Of a stretch of 64,000 nucleotides of DNA, positions 17,598 to 28,742 are shown one piece after another. The stretch spans positions 682,001 to 746,000 of the forward strand of contig NZ_ATXG01000001.1 of the NCBI RefSeq assembly GCF_000421565.1, given 5' to 3'. Below the pieces are notes generated by a model. The model worked only from the letters and a program-made list of their open reading frames with translations. It did not search any database and was not told where the DNA came from. The position numbers and the translations under genes are program-made. Within the stretch, counting starts at the first letter, position 1, and every line of letters starts with the position of its first letter. The stretch is from Agromyces subbeticus DSM 16689 (GTDB lineage: Bacteria; Actinomycetota; Actinomycetes; Actinomycetales; Microbacteriaceae).

Positions 17598-20402
17598 ATG
17601 CACCTCAGATCGCTCGAGCTCGCCTCGCTCATCGAGACCGTCGGTTCGGTCGAGGCGCCGAGCGTGCTCGTCGCCGGCGAGGCCGGGGCGGGCAAGAGCT
17701 GGCTGCTCGCACGCCTGCGCGATCGGCTCAGCGCGGGCGCGGGCGCGGGCGAAGAGGCCGACGCGGCCGACGCAGGCACCGACGCAGCCGCTGCCGCTGC
17801 CGCTGCCGCCGCCCGCCCCGCACCTCTCCTGCTCGCCGCGAGCGGCCACGCCGCCGAGGAGCAGCTGCCGTTCGCGGCCCTGCACCAGCTGCTCGAGCCG
17901 CTCCTCGACCGGCTCGACACCCTCGTCGAACCGCAGCGACTCGCGCTCGCGGGGGCGCTCGCGCTCGAGGTCGCGACCCCGCACGAGCGGTTCGCCGTCG
18001 CCCTGGGCGTGAAGGCGCTGCTCGAGACCGCCGCGCGCGAACGGCCGGTGGCGCTCATCGTCGACGACCTGCACTGGGTCGACGAGTCGACTCGTCAGGT
18101 GCTGCTCTTCCTCGCGCGGCGGCTGCGCGGCACGGGGGTGTCGCTCGTGTGCGCCACGCGCCCGCCGGTCGACATCGACGTCGCCGACGCCTTCGACCGG
18201 CGCATGTCGCTCACCGCCCTCGACGACGCGCAGAGCCGCGAGCTGCTGCGGCAGCGCTACCCCGAGCTCGGCACGATCGCGGCCGGCCGGGTGCTCTCGC
18301 TCGCTCGCGGCCTGCCGCTCGCGCTCGTGCAGCTGCCCGCCGAGCTCGACCCGCCGCAGCGGCGCGACGAGCAGCCGCTGCCCGAGGTGCTGCCGACGGG
18401 CGACCGCCTCGCGCAGCTCTACGCCACCCGCCTCGCTGCGCTCGACGAACCGGCGACGGTGGCCGCGCTCGCCGTGTGCCTTGCGCCGCTCGACCGCGAC
18501 GAGGCGAGCCGGGTGCTGGCGCAGCTCGGGCTCGACGCGACGGCGCTCGACGAGCCGCAGCGGCTCGGGCTCATCGAGGTTCGCGCGGCACGGTTCGAAC
18601 CGAGTCATCCGACGCTCGCGCCCGTGCTCATCGCCGTCGCAACGCACGAGCAGCGGGCCGCGGCGCACCGCGCGCTCGCGACCGTCTTCGCCGACGACGT
18701 CGAGCGAGTGGCGCTGCACGTGTGGGCCGAGCCCGGTGCCGACCCGAGCCGGGTGGCGAGCGCGCTCGATGCAGCGGCGCAGAGCGCGGCTGCCCGGTTC
18801 GCCTACCCCGAGGCCGCCGAGTTCTGGGAACGGGCGATCGCCGCGGCATCCGACAGCCCCAAGGTGCCCGAGTGGCAGGCTGCCGCCTTCGCGGCCTATT
18901 CGCGCATCGGTGCGCGCGCCCCGGCGCTGCGCCTCGTCGAGGCGATGATGGCGTCGAGCGATGACGCGGTGCAGCTCGCCCGCTGGCAGATCGACAAGCT
19001 GCGGCTCGGCTTCTGGACCGACGCCGACCGGTCGCGCGACGACCGCAGCGTCGAGCTCGCGGCAGCGGCGGCCACCCGCGAGCCAGGGGTCGCGGCCGAG
19101 CTCGTCGTGACGCACGCGATCGAGCTCGCGGTGTTCGGCGAATTCGCCGCCGCCGCCGAGTTGCTCGAGCGAGCGCACGTCGCAGGGGTGATCGACCGCT
19201 CGCGCACCGACGCAGCGCCGAGCCTCGTCGACGAGTTCATTCGTGTGATGCTCGCCGATGACGCCGGCCTCGACCTCGGCAGCTGGCGCGAGCGGATGCT
19301 GCGCGCCGACCCCGGCACGGCGAGCGGGGCGTTCCCCTTCATCACCCTGCAGCTCGCGTGGCACGGACGCACCGACGACGCGCTCGCCCTCGTCGCCCAC
19401 TTCGACGCGGTCGCCGCAGCCACGAACGTCGCCGGGCCGCGCACCACCGCGCTCGCCGTCGAGGCGGTCGTCGACGTCGTCACCGGGCGGTGGGATGCCG
19501 CGGCCGACCGGTTCGCGGAGTGCGAGCAGCTCTGCATCGACACCGGAATTCTCGGGCCGCTCAGCTACATCCGGTTGCGGCACGCGTGGCTCCTCGCGGC
19601 GCGCGGGGCCACCGACGAGGCGCTCGCGCTGTGCGAGCTCGCGGTGCCCGATGCCGAGCGCACGACGCCCCTCTTCCGGCACATGCTGTGGTGCGCCCAG
19701 GGGCTCGCGAAGCTCAGCGCCGGCGAGCTCACCGAGGCGATCGCCGTGCTCGACGCGGCGGCCGAGCTCGAAGAGCGCGTCGGCATCGTGCAGCCGGGCT
19801 ACAGTTCGCGGTTCGGCGACTGGTTCGAGGCGCGGTGGCGATATCGCGATCCGGATGTCGCGGGCCAGCGCCGCGCGCTCGAGCGCTTCGAGTCGCGCAT
19901 TCACGCCGTCGGCAACCCGGCGGCCGCGATCGCGCTGCGCTGCCGGGCACTGCTCGCGCCGGCGGCTGACGTCGACGCGGCGTTCGGGGCGGCGCTCGGC
20001 GCGCACGATCGAACCGGAGATCCGTATCAGGCGGCGCGCACCAAGCTGCTCTACGGTATGCGGCTGCGGCGGGCACGCCGCAAGGCCGACGCCCGCGCAC
20101 CGCTGCGTGAGGCGGCCGACGCCTTCGACGCCCTGGGCGCATTCGGCTGGGCGGCGGGGGCGCGCTCAGAGCTCGCGGCGTGCGGTGAGCGCCGACCGGT
20201 GACCGCGCCGGGTGACCCGCTCGCCGAGCTGACGCTGCGCGAGAACGAGATCGCGCGCCTTATCGCGGCGGGCCTCTCGTCGGCGGCTGCGGCGGCACGG
20301 CTGAGCGTCTCGGTGCGCACGGTGGACTCGCACCTCGCGTCGATCTACCGCAAGCTCGACGTGCACGGGCGGGCCGAGCTCGTGGAGTTCGTCGGGCGTT
20401 GA
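17598..20402 (+). CDS. Large ATP-binding LuxR-family (LAL) transcriptional regulator
   Basis: A 934-residue signal-transduction ATPase regulator. Walker A is GEAGAGKS (about residues 27-34), Walker B ALIVDDLHWVD (about 150-160), followed by a long helical TPR-like region and a C-terminal LuxR helix-turn-helix (LTLRENEIARLIAAGLSS to VRTVDSHLASIYRKLDVHGR). An Ala-run insertion (about 55-75) interrupts the ATPase domain. This is the LAL/MalT-like architecture; the inducer and targets cannot be told. Nothing adjacent is obviously its regulon. Confidence 0.9.
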   Translation: MHLRSLELASLIETVGSVEAPSVLVAGEAGAGKSWLLARLRDRLSAGAGAGEEADAADAGTDAAAAAAAAAARPAPLLLAASGHAAEEQLPFAALHQLLEPLLDRLDTLVEPQRLALAGALALEVATPHERFAVALGVKALLETAARERPVALIVDDLHWVDESTRQVLLFLARRLRGTGVSLVCATRPPVDIDVADAFDRRMSLTALDDAQSRELLRQRYPELGTIAAGRVLSLARGLPLALVQLPAELDPPQRRDEQPLPEVLPTGDRLAQLYATRLAALDEPATVAALAVCLAPLDRDEASRVLAQLGLDATALDEPQRLGLIEVRAARFEPSHPTLAPVLIAVATHEQRAAAHRALATVFADDVERVALHVWAEPGADPSRVASALDAAAQSAAARFAYPEAAEFWERAIAAASDSPKVPEWQAAAFAAYSRIGARAPALRLVEAMMASSDDAVQLARWQIDKLRLGFWTDADRSRDDRSVELAAAAATREPGVAAELVVTHAIELAVFGEFAAAAELLERAHVAGVIDRSRTDAAPSLVDEFIRVMLADDAGLDLGSWRERMLRADPGTASGAFPFITLQLAWHGRTDDALALVAHFDAVAAATNVAGPRTTALAVEAVVDVVTGRWDAAADRFAECEQLCIDTGILGPLSYIRLRHAWLLAARGATDEALALCELAVPDAERTTPLFRHMLWCAQGLAKLSAGELTEAIAVLDAAAELEERVGIVQPGYSSRFGDWFEARWRYRDPDVAGQRRALERFESRIHAVGNPAAAIALRCRALLAPAADVDAAFGAALGAHDRTGDPYQAARTKLLYGMRLRRARRKADARAPLREAADAFDALGAFGWAAGARSELAACGERRPVTAPGDPLAELTLRENEIARLIAAGLSSAAAAARLSVSVRTVDSHLASIYRKLDVHGRAELVEFVGR

Positions 20403-20520
20403 GCTGCGGCATCCGCTGCAGTGTCGGTGGGTGGTGGCAACATGGGGGTCACAACACCATATGTAGGGGTCGGCACCGCGAATCGCCCCCAAGGGTTCCG
20501 ATTCGCGACACGCCCGGCAT

Positions 20521-20641
20521 CCGTCCACAGGCCAAGAGATTTCGAACTCACGGGGTGTGGATAACCTCAGCGGCTGCCGCAGAAATACGCCGATCGTCGC
20601 GACATCCGTTGTTCACAACCGGTGGAGAACCCGGTGGATAA
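20521..20641. promoter_or_regulatory. Cluster of DnaA-box-like sites
   Basis: TGTGGATAA at 20556-20564 is an exact DnaA box (TTATCCACA on the other strand). Nearby are TTGTTCACA (20609-20617, one mismatch to TTGTCCACA), GGTGGATAA (20633-20641, one mismatch) and CCGTCCACA (20521-20529, two mismatches). Four sites in 120 bases just upstream of a ribonucleotide reductase operon suggest coupling of dNTP supply to replication initiation, as known for E. coli nrdAB. Confidence 0.5.
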
Positions 20642-20654
20642 CTACACGAATGTA

Positions 20655-20702
20655 ACTACCGCATGTTGTGGCAGTCGAGTTCCGCGACTACTAGATGTAG
20701 TA
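20655..20702. promoter_or_regulatory. Paired NrdR boxes
   Basis: ACTACCGCATGTTGTG at 20655-20670 and ACTACTAGATGTAGTA at 20687-20702 align base for base at most positions and resemble the NrdR consensus (ACAC-ATAT-T-GTGT type). Their start-to-start distance of 32 bases, about three helix turns, is the spacing known for NrdR tandem boxes. They precede nrdH and should mediate repression by the ATP/dATP-sensing NrdR. Confidence 0.75.
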
Positions 20703-20767
20703 TTGAGGTACCAAATAGCAACACCGGGGGACGGGCTCCTCCAGAGCCTGAGAACGAGGGGAAAACA

Positions 20768-21001
20768 ATGACGGTTACGGTCTACACCAAGCCTTCTTGC
20801 GTCCAGTGCAACGCGACGTATCGTGCCCTCGACAGCAAAGGCATCGAGTACGAAGTGCTCGACCTGTCTGTCGACGAGAACGCCCTTGCACAGGTCAAAG
20901 AGCTGGGGTACCTGCAAGCTCCGGTCGTCATCACCGATGAGGGCCACTGGTCGGGCTTCCGCCCCGACAAGATCGACGAACTCGCCTCCCGTCTGGCCTG
21001 A
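20768..21001 (+). CDS. nrdH: NrdH glutaredoxin-like redoxin
   Basis: A 77-residue redoxin with the active site Cys11-Val-Gln-Cys14 and the typical end WSGFRPDKIDEL. It supplies electrons to the class Ib ribonucleotide reductase NrdEF. ATG 20768 follows GAGGGGAAAAC. First gene of nrdHIE-F. Confidence 0.95.
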   Translation: MTVTVYTKPSCVQCNATYRALDSKGIEYEVLDLSVDENALAQVKELGYLQAPVVITDEGHWSGFRPDKIDELASRLA

Positions 21002-21059
21002 TCCCTTCGGCCTAGCAGCAGCCAGTGAGCTCGGGGGAGTGAACCGGTGGGGTTTCGAG

Positions 21060-21113
21060 ATGGCGCTCAAGCGCCTCCTCAACCCGCAGAACGTCGCGAA
21101 GGAAGCACCATGA
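21060..21113 (+). CDS. Possible 17-aa coupling peptide between nrdH and nrdI
   Basis: ATG 21060 opens an 18-codon frame whose TGA (21111-21113) overlaps the nrdI start (21110) as ATGA. It could couple translation across the nrdH-nrdI gap, or be a chance frame. No known family. Confidence 0.2.
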   Translation: MALKRLLNPQNVAKEAP

Positions 21114-21526
21114 CGAATCTGGTCTACTTCTCGAGCGTTTCAGGCAACACGAAGCGCTTCATCGAGAAGCTCGGCCGCCCTGCGGCCCGCATCCCGCTGC
21201 ATGCCCGCGAGGGTGCATTGCACGCCGACGCGCCCTACGTGCTCGTCGTGCCGACCTACGGCGGTGGCGACGGCAAGGGCGCCGTTCCGAAGCAGGTCAT
21301 CCGCTTCTTGAACGACCCCGACAACCGCTCGAACATCCGCGGCGTGATCAGCGCCGGCAACACCAACTTCGGGTCGGCCTTCGGTCTGGCCGGCGACATC
21401 ATCGCCGCAAAGACCGGGGTGCCGCACCTCTACCGGTTTGAAGTATTCGGAACCCCTGACGACGTTCGCGCCGTCGACGATGGATTGGACGCATTTTGGC
21501 AAACGCAGCAGCAACTGACGGCGTAG
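21110..21526 (+). CDS. nrdI: NrdI flavodoxin-like protein
   Basis: A 138-residue flavodoxin-like protein: [17 protein letters not shown] is the FMN phosphate loop and [23 protein letters not shown] and [11 protein letters not shown] are family blocks. NrdI supplies the oxidant used to assemble the dimanganese-tyrosyl cofactor of NrdF. GAAGGA lies seven bases before ATG 21110; the nrdE frame follows almost directly. Confidence 0.95.
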   Translation: MTNLVYFSSVSGNTKRFIEKLGRPAARIPLHAREGALHADAPYVLVVPTYGGGDGKGAVPKQVIRFLNDPDNRSNIRGVISAGNTNFGSAFGLAGDIIAAKTGVPHLYRFEVFGTPDDVRAVDDGLDAFWQTQQQLTA

Positions 21527-21531
21527 CGCTC

Positions 21532-23664
21532 ATGGACGCACCGCGCGCGGTGAGTGGCATGGATTACCACTCGCTCAACGCGATGCTGAACCTCTACGGC
21601 CCGAACGGTGAGATCCAGTTCGACAAAGACCGTGAAGCGGCGCGCGAGTACTTCCTGCAGCACGTCAACCAGAACACCGTCTTCTTCCACTCGCTGAAAG
21701 AGCGCCTCGACTACCTCGTCGAGAAGGAGTACTACGAGCAGGCCGTGCTCGACCAGTACTCGTTCGAGTTCATCACCAAGCTCAACGGCCTCGCGTACTC
21801 GAAGAAGTTCCGCTTCGAGACGTTCCTCGGCGCGTTCAAGTACTACACGAGCTACACGCTCAAGACGTTCGACGGCAAGCGCTACCTCGAGCGCTTCGAA
21901 GACCGCGTCGTCATGACCGCGCTCGGCCTGGCCCAGGGCGATGAGAAGCTCGCCGTGAACCTCGTCGAAGAGATCATCGGCGGCCGCTTCCAGCCGGCCA
22001 CCCCCACCTTCCTCAACACGGGCAAGGCGCAGCGCGGCGAGCTCGTCTCCTGCTTCCTGCTGCGCATCGAAGACAACATGGAGTCGATCTCGCGCGGCAT
22101 CAACTCCGCCTTGCAGCTCTCGAAGCGCGGCGGCGGCGTTGCGCTCTCGCTCAGCAACATCCGCGAGGCCGGCGCCCCGATCAAGCAGATCGAGAACCAG
22201 TCGTCGGGCATCATCCCGGTGATGAAGCTGCTCGAAGACAGCTTCAGCTACGCCAACCAGCTCGGTGCCCGCCAGGGCGCCGGCGCGGTGTACCTCAGCG
22301 CGCACCACCCCGACATCATGCGGTTCCTCGACACGAAGCGTGAGAACGCCGACGAGAAGATCCGCATCAAGACGCTCTCGCTCGGCGTCGTCGTGCCCGA
22401 CATCACGTTCGAGCTCGCCAAGAACGGCGAAGACATGTACCTCTTCTCGCCGTACGACGTCGAGAAGGTCTACGGCAAGCCGTTCGGCGACATCTCGGTC
22501 ACCGAGAAGTACCGCGAGATGGTCGACAACCCGCGCATCAAGAAGACGAAGATCAACGCGCGCGAGTTCTTCCAGACCCTCGCCGAGATCCAGTTCGAGA
22601 GCGGCTACCCCTACATCGTGTTCGAAGACACGGTGAACAAGGCGAACCCCATCAAGGGCCGCATCAACATGTCGAACCTCTGCAGCGAGATTCTGCAGGT
22701 CAACACGCCGACCACGTACAACGAAGACCTCTCATACAACGAGATCGGCAAAGACATCTCGTGCAACCTCGGTTCGCTGAACATCGCGCTCACGATGGAC
22801 TCGCCCGACTTCGGCAAGACGGTCGACACCGCCATCCGCGGCCTCACCGCCGTGTCGAACATGAGCCACATCACCTCGGTGCGTTCGATCGAAGACGGCA
22901 ACGACAAGTCGCACGCCATCGGCCTCGGCCAGATGAACCTGCACGGCTACCTCGCTCGTGAGCGCATCTTCTACGGCAGCGAAGAGGGCATCGACTTCAC
23001 GAACATCTACTTCTACACGGTGCTGTTCCACGCCCTGCAGGCGTCGAACAACATCGCGAAAGAGCGCGGCGAGACCTTCGACGGCTTCGCCGACTCGAAG
23101 TACGCCTCGGGTGAGTTCTTCGACAAGTACACGGATGCCGCGTGGGTGCCCGCGACCGCCAAGGTCACGCAGCTCTTCGCCGACTCGAACGTGCACATTC
23201 CGACGCAGGAGGACTGGAAGACGCTGAAGGCCTCGATCCAGGAGCACGGCATCTACAACCAGAACCTGCAGGCCGTGCCGCCCACAGGTTCGATCTCGTA
23301 CATCAACAACTCGACCGCGTCGATCCACCCGATCGCGTCGAAGATCGAGATCCGCAAAGAGGGCAAGCTCGGTCGCGTCTACTACCCGGCGGCGTTCATG
23401 ACGAACGACAACCTGGAGTACTACCAGGACGCCTACGAGATCGGCTACGAGAAGGTCATCGACACCTACGCCGCGGCGACGCAGCACGTCGACCAGGGCC
23501 TCTCGCTCACCCTGTTCTTCAAAGACACGGCGACGACCCGCGACATCAACAAGGCGCAGATCTACGCATGGAAGAAGGGGATCAAGACGATCTACTACAT
23601 CCGCCTGCGTCAGATGGCCCTCGAGGGAACTGAGCTGGAGATGTGCGTCAGCTGCGCGCTTTAA
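21532..23664 (+). CDS. nrdE: Class Ib ribonucleotide reductase, large subunit
   Basis: About 710 residues (711 codons including stop), the usual NrdE length. It has the N-terminal block [14 protein letters not shown], the active-site segments [25 protein letters not shown] and [19 protein letters not shown], and the C-terminal redox pair CVSC that exchanges with NrdH. It reduces ribonucleoside diphosphates. ATG 21532 is chosen; an in-frame TTG at 21496 would overlap nrdI and an ATG at 21559 is also possible. Unusually, a homing endonuclease gene follows instead of nrdF. Confidence 0.95.
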   Translation: MDAPRAVSGMDYHSLNAMLNLYGPNGEIQFDKDREAAREYFLQHVNQNTVFFHSLKERLDYLVEKEYYEQAVLDQYSFEFITKLNGLAYSKKFRFETFLGAFKYYTSYTLKTFDGKRYLERFEDRVVMTALGLAQGDEKLAVNLVEEIIGGRFQPATPTFLNTGKAQRGELVSCFLLRIEDNMESISRGINSALQLSKRGGGVALSLSNIREAGAPIKQIENQSSGIIPVMKLLEDSFSYANQLGARQGAGAVYLSAHHPDIMRFLDTKRENADEKIRIKTLSLGVVVPDITFELAKNGEDMYLFSPYDVEKVYGKPFGDISVTEKYREMVDNPRIKKTKINAREFFQTLAEIQFESGYPYIVFEDTVNKANPIKGRINMSNLCSEILQVNTPTTYNEDLSYNEIGKDISCNLGSLNIALTMDSPDFGKTVDTAIRGLTAVSNMSHITSVRSIEDGNDKSHAIGLGQMNLHGYLARERIFYGSEEGIDFTNIYFYTVLFHALQASNNIAKERGETFDGFADSKYASGEFFDKYTDAAWVPATAKVTQLFADSNVHIPTQEDWKTLKASIQEHGIYNQNLQAVPPTGSISYINNSTASIHPIASKIEIRKEGKLGRVYYPAAFMTNDNLEYYQDAYEIGYEKVIDTYAAATQHVDQGLSLTLFFKDTATTRDINKAQIYAWKKGIKTIYYIRLRQMALEGTELEMCVSCAL

Positions 23665-23665
23665 T

Positions 23666-25494
<1,829 letters not shown>

Positions 25495-25546
25495 TCGCTG
25501 GTTGACAGCAGACCCAAGCACCATTCCGCAGGTCCCGTGGAGCCCA

Positions 25547-25560
25547 CCCCAGTACTGGGG
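25547..25560. terminator. Palindrome after nrdF
   Basis: CCCCAGTACTGGGG is a perfect 14-base palindrome 52 bases after the nrdF stop, followed by a second GC hairpin (GCCGG ... CCGGC near 25598-25616). It may end the nrd transcript. No T-tract. Confidence 0.4.
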
Positions 25561-25649
25561 GGACGGTTGCTGGGGATGTCCCTGCGATCATCAAGGGCCG
25601 GGCCTTACGGCCGGCAGCGCGCCGCCGAGAGCAGGCGCGAGGGGTGATC

Positions 25650-26948
25650 ATGGCGCGAACGCGCTCGTCAGTGCGTAGTCGTTCAGAGATCAGCGCCACC
25701 GGGCTCGTGGTCGCGCTGGCGCTGGTGTTCTCGGGTTGCGCCGCGGGCTCCGAGCCTGCGGGGTCGCCGCCCTCAACGAACTCGCCCCCGGCGCAGGAAG
25801 TGACGCCGCTCACGCAAGCGGCGCTGGCTTCGATTCTTGCGACGTCGGTCGAAGAGCACCTCGTGCCGGGCGCCTTCGCCGTGGTGACCACGCCGGAAGG
25901 CACGGTCTCAGCCGGCTATGGCACGACTTCCCTCGGCGAGGACACGACACCGCAGGCGTCTGACGTGTTCCGCATCGGCTCGGTCACGAAGACGATGACG
26001 GCAGCGGTGATCCTGCAGCTGGTCGGCGAGCAGAAACTTGCCTTGACCGACCCGATCGAGCAATTCGTGCCGGGCGTGCCGAACGGGCAGGACATCACGA
26101 TTGCAAACCTGTTGCAGATGCGCAGCGGCCTGCAGAACTACCTCGACACCGACGGGTTCGCTGCCGTCTTCGATCACGACATGACGACCGTGTGGACTCC
26201 GCAACAGCTCGTGGACTTCAGCTTCGCCTACCCGGCCGTCTCCGCTCCCGGCACCGCGTTCGACTACTCGAACACCAACACGACGTTGCTCGGGATGGTT
26301 GCCGAGCAGTTGGACGGCAAGCCGCTGCCCGACATCATGCACGACCGGCTCTTCGAACCGCTCGGCATGACCGACACCGAGCTTCCGAGCGCGACCACGA
26401 CCACCCTGCCAAGCCCGTCGATTCAGGGGTACCAGTACGGCACCTTCCCCATCAATCACCGCCCGCTTCTCACCGCTGATCAACAGGCCGCCGCCGTGGC
26501 GGGCACCCTGCAACCCGACATCGTGACGGTGCAGAGTCCGTCATGGTCGTGGGCAGCCGGCGGTGTCGTCTCGACCGCGGACGACCTGATGAAGTGGGCG
26601 GAGGCGCTGTCGGGCAGCGATCTGCTCGGCGTCACCCTGCACACGACCTGGCTCGATGACGTCGAGCCGATGGACCCGTCGAATCCGGAGAACGGCCCTC
26701 AGTACGGCCTCGGCATCGAGCAGACGCGGTTCGGGTCGAATCGGCTCTACCTGCACGAAGGCGAGCTGCCGGGATTCAACACGTTCGTGGCCACCGACCC
26801 CGCGCATGGGGTGAGGTTCGCCATCTGGACGAACCTCGCCCTCTCGCCTGACGGACAGGCCACGGCGAAGGCCGTCGCGGGCGCGCTGATCGGCGAGCTC
26901 TACCGCACGAAACTCGGCACTCCGGCTGCGTCTCCGACCGGCGGATGA
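25650..26948 (+). CDS. Serine hydrolase lipoprotein (class C beta-lactamase/DD-peptidase fold)
   Basis: A 432-residue exported lipoprotein. The lipobox is in VFSGCAAG; the beta-lactamase/D-alanyl-D-alanine carboxypeptidase fold follows, with catalytic SVTK (in FRIGSVTKTMTAAV), the YSN motif (FDYSNTNTTLLG) and HEG in place of the third KTG/HxG motif (LHEGELPGFNTF). It may act on peptidoglycan peptides or esters; beta-lactam resistance cannot be inferred. ATG 25650 is chosen over GTG 25644 by spacing from GCGAGGGG. It is the first gene of the accessory stretch that begins at the nrdF stop. Confidence 0.85.
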   Translation: MARTRSSVRSRSEISATGLVVALALVFSGCAAGSEPAGSPPSTNSPPAQEVTPLTQAALASILATSVEEHLVPGAFAVVTTPEGTVSAGYGTTSLGEDTTPQASDVFRIGSVTKTMTAAVILQLVGEQKLALTDPIEQFVPGVPNGQDITIANLLQMRSGLQNYLDTDGFAAVFDHDMTTVWTPQQLVDFSFAYPAVSAPGTAFDYSNTNTTLLGMVAEQLDGKPLPDIMHDRLFEPLGMTDTELPSATTTTLPSPSIQGYQYGTFPINHRPLLTADQQAAAVAGTLQPDIVTVQSPSWSWAAGGVVSTADDLMKWAEALSGSDLLGVTLHTTWLDDVEPMDPSNPENGPQYGLGIEQTRFGSNRLYLHEGELPGFNTFVATDPAHGVRFAIWTNLALSPDGQATAKAVAGALIGELYRTKLGTPAASPTGG

Positions 26949-27102
26949 CCTGAGCGCGGCGCTCCGCTCGATACTGAGCGGATGGAGTCCGCCACGGGCA
27001 CGCGCCAGGAATGGTGTCGCCCGCACGCGATCCACTAGATTGAACTTCCTCGCCGGACCAAGGTCGGCGTCCCCTACGAATCGCACGGATCAGATAGGCC
27101 GA

Positions 27103-27962
27103 ATGAGATCAAGCACGAGCGGTCACGCGAACGAATCCGAACCGGTCCCCGAGGCGCTCCCGTATTCTGCGCCTGAAGGTTGGCTGCCGGATTCGCAATA
27201 TTTCCCGACCTCGGTCATCTGGGTCGTGGGTGGCGTCGCGATTGCGGTCGGCATTGGTTCAGCACTGCTCACCTTGGCGGGGTCGCTGGTGTGGGGCATC
27301 GAGCTTTCGGGCTGCTGGCACTGACCGCCACCGCGTTCGGCCTCTTCGCTGTGCGACGGAGTCCTCCAACGCTGATCAATGCCGTGACGCTCGGCCGAGC
27401 CACGGCGCGGCCGGTCGACGACTGGGTGCACTTCTGCCGTGAGCGCCCGGTGCGGATCTGGAGCGTGCTGTGGTTGATCTTGATGGGGCTCGGCACCGGT
27501 GTGCTGCTCTGGCTCGCGATGCCGGGCGTGCTGGGTGCACCCGGCGGCCTCTGGTGGCTGTTCCTGTTCGTTCCCTTGCTCGTGCTCTGCCTCGTGCCCA
27601 TTGGGGCCGGGCTGCTCCAACTCATCCTCGACGGCAAGAACACCTCCTTCGGCAGGATCCCGGTGGGACTCACCCTCAGCCGTCATGGCGTGGGGCGGTA
27701 TCTGGTCGCCGGCGGTGTGAGGTGGGTGCCGTGGGAGATGATCGCCGGCGTTGAGACGCAGCTACACTCTCGCGTCAGCATCAAGCGCATCGGCAAGGCC
27801 GAGCCATTGGATTTCACCGCGGGCGTCTTTGAGCAAGACGCGGTGCTGCTGTACTGCGCGGTGCGCTTCTACGCCGAGCACCCCGAACTGCGCAAGGAGC
27901 TCAGCACGATCGTCGCGCAGCGCCGCTTCGAAAGTTGGGATCGCGCGCTCAGCGTCCGCTGA
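27103..27962 (+). pseudogene. Frameshifted membrane protein gene
   Basis: Frame one (ATG 27103 to 27324) encodes a hydrophilic start and one membrane segment (SVIWVVGGVAIAVGIGSALL), then stops. The next frame (open to 27962) continues with a second hydrophobic segment (AFGLLALTATAFGLFAV), two more (WSVLWLILMGLGTG, WWLFLFVPLLVLCLVPIGAGL) and a soluble C-terminal domain. The two pieces join naturally near 27290-27320 if one base is lost or gained, giving a protein of about 285 residues. An alternative is a separate 223-residue protein starting at GTG 27291. Family unknown. Confidence 0.5.
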
Positions 27963-27973
27963 GAGACCGAGGT

Positions 27974-28079
27974 CTCTCGGCGTTCTCGCCCAACGCCCAC
28001 GAGAACCACCGCTTCCTCTCGAGGAGCGGCTCGTCGTGATCGGCATGATTGTGACTGACGGTGAGGACTGGGACTTCTC
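27974..28079 (+). pseudogene. Decayed copy of the nrdF 3' end
   Basis: This stretch aligns with nrdF 25381-25493. In translation it reads LSAFSPNAHENHRF and then, after a frame change, VIGMIVTDGEDWDF, against [14 protein letters not shown] and [15 protein letters not shown] in nrdF: about 26 of 37 residues identical by eye. A four-base and a three-base deletion break the frame. It lies directly after the frameshifted membrane gene and is followed by unrelated DNA. It looks like the displaced end of an earlier nrdF left by integration or recombination. Confidence 0.75.
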
Positions 28080-28448
28080 GGGTGTTGTGAGAGCTTTCTA
28101 GGGCCCGGCCAAGCGCCGGCATAGCGTGTTGGAGGCTGTAGCGGTTGAGGTAGGTTCACCGGGCGGTTTCGCGGGCGGATGTTGCGAGAATGGGTAACGA
28201 GTGGATTCATGGGCGGTGACCCATTTCCCCGGGCCGCTCACTACGTCTTGCGCTGGGGGCCGGCTTGCGAACTGCCGACAGCTGCGGTGCCGTTGCCTTC
28301 CGTCACCCAGTTTCATCGCGCTAGCGAGCGCCTCATCTTTGCACGCACTCCTCGGGCGGTACTCAGGCGTGGCGGCAGCACCTCGTCGCGTCGCTGTATC
28401 TGTCGGAGCCGCAGCGGCCCTGTCAGTGGTCGCACGGACAATGACGAT
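28080..28448. other. Intergenic stretch without a recognised gene
   Basis: About 370 bases. Open frames exist on both strands but none looks like a protein family. I see no tRNA, repeat or clear promoter here; GGGCCCGGCC near 28101 and GGGCCGGG near 25595 are similar GC strings on either side of the 2.5 kb segment, too short to weigh. Confidence 0.4.
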
Positions 28449-28727
28449 GTGGCAGACCTCTACACCAAGAATGGCCGCCCGCTTCGGCGTTCGGGTGACA
28501 AGCTCTTTGCGCGCTCCGGAACGTACGTCGGCCGCATCAAGGGTGACTACGTTTTCGACCCCTCGGGCCGCTACGCCGGCACTATCGCCGGAGACCGCGT
28601 GGCGTATCGATCGACTCACACTGCGCGGACTACCGGTCCGTCTGTCTCTGCGAATCGCGCTGGCAGCGGTGCCGCCAATCGTGGCGCCTCGGGTATGTGG
28701 GGCGACGAGCCGTCGTTTCCTGACTGA
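28449..28727 (+). CDS. Small beta-repeat protein next to the GHKL-nuclease gene
   Basis: A 92-residue protein if GTG 28449 is used. The first 55 residues hold repeated short motifs: LYTKNGRPLRR, LFARSGTYVGRI and VFDPSGRYAGTI, each a strand-Asn/Ser-Gly-Arg turn-strand. This resembles the small 4-fold beta-flower type domain, a tentative link. The remainder is a Ser/Ala/Gly/Arg-rich tail ending in EPSFPD. Its stop is 15 bases before the start of the ATPase-nuclease gene, so the two are probably one unit. Confidence 0.5.
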   Translation: MADLYTKNGRPLRRSGDKLFARSGTYVGRIKGDYVFDPSGRYAGTIAGDRVAYRSTHTARTTGPSVSANRAGSGAANRGASGMWGDEPSFPD

Positions 28728-28742
28728 GCCGGAGGGCTGGAA

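Larger units (their letters stand above)
20403..20767. other. Regulatory intergenic region before nrdHIEF
   Basis: 365 bases without a gene. It contains a possible distal NrdR-like box (20454-20469, ACACCATATGTAGGGG), a hairpin (CGCGAATCG at 20477-20485 pairing with CGATTCGCG at 20499-20507, likely terminator of the LAL gene), DnaA-box-like sites, and the paired NrdR boxes described separately. Confidence 0.7.

Noticed and set aside
20521-20641. The DnaA-box cluster as a chromosomal origin
   Set aside because: No dnaA, dnaN, gyrB, rpmH or AT-rich unwinding region is nearby; regulation of nrdH is the simpler reading.
27974-28079. A functional second nrdF
   Set aside because: Only the last 37 codons are present and the frame is broken by two deletions.
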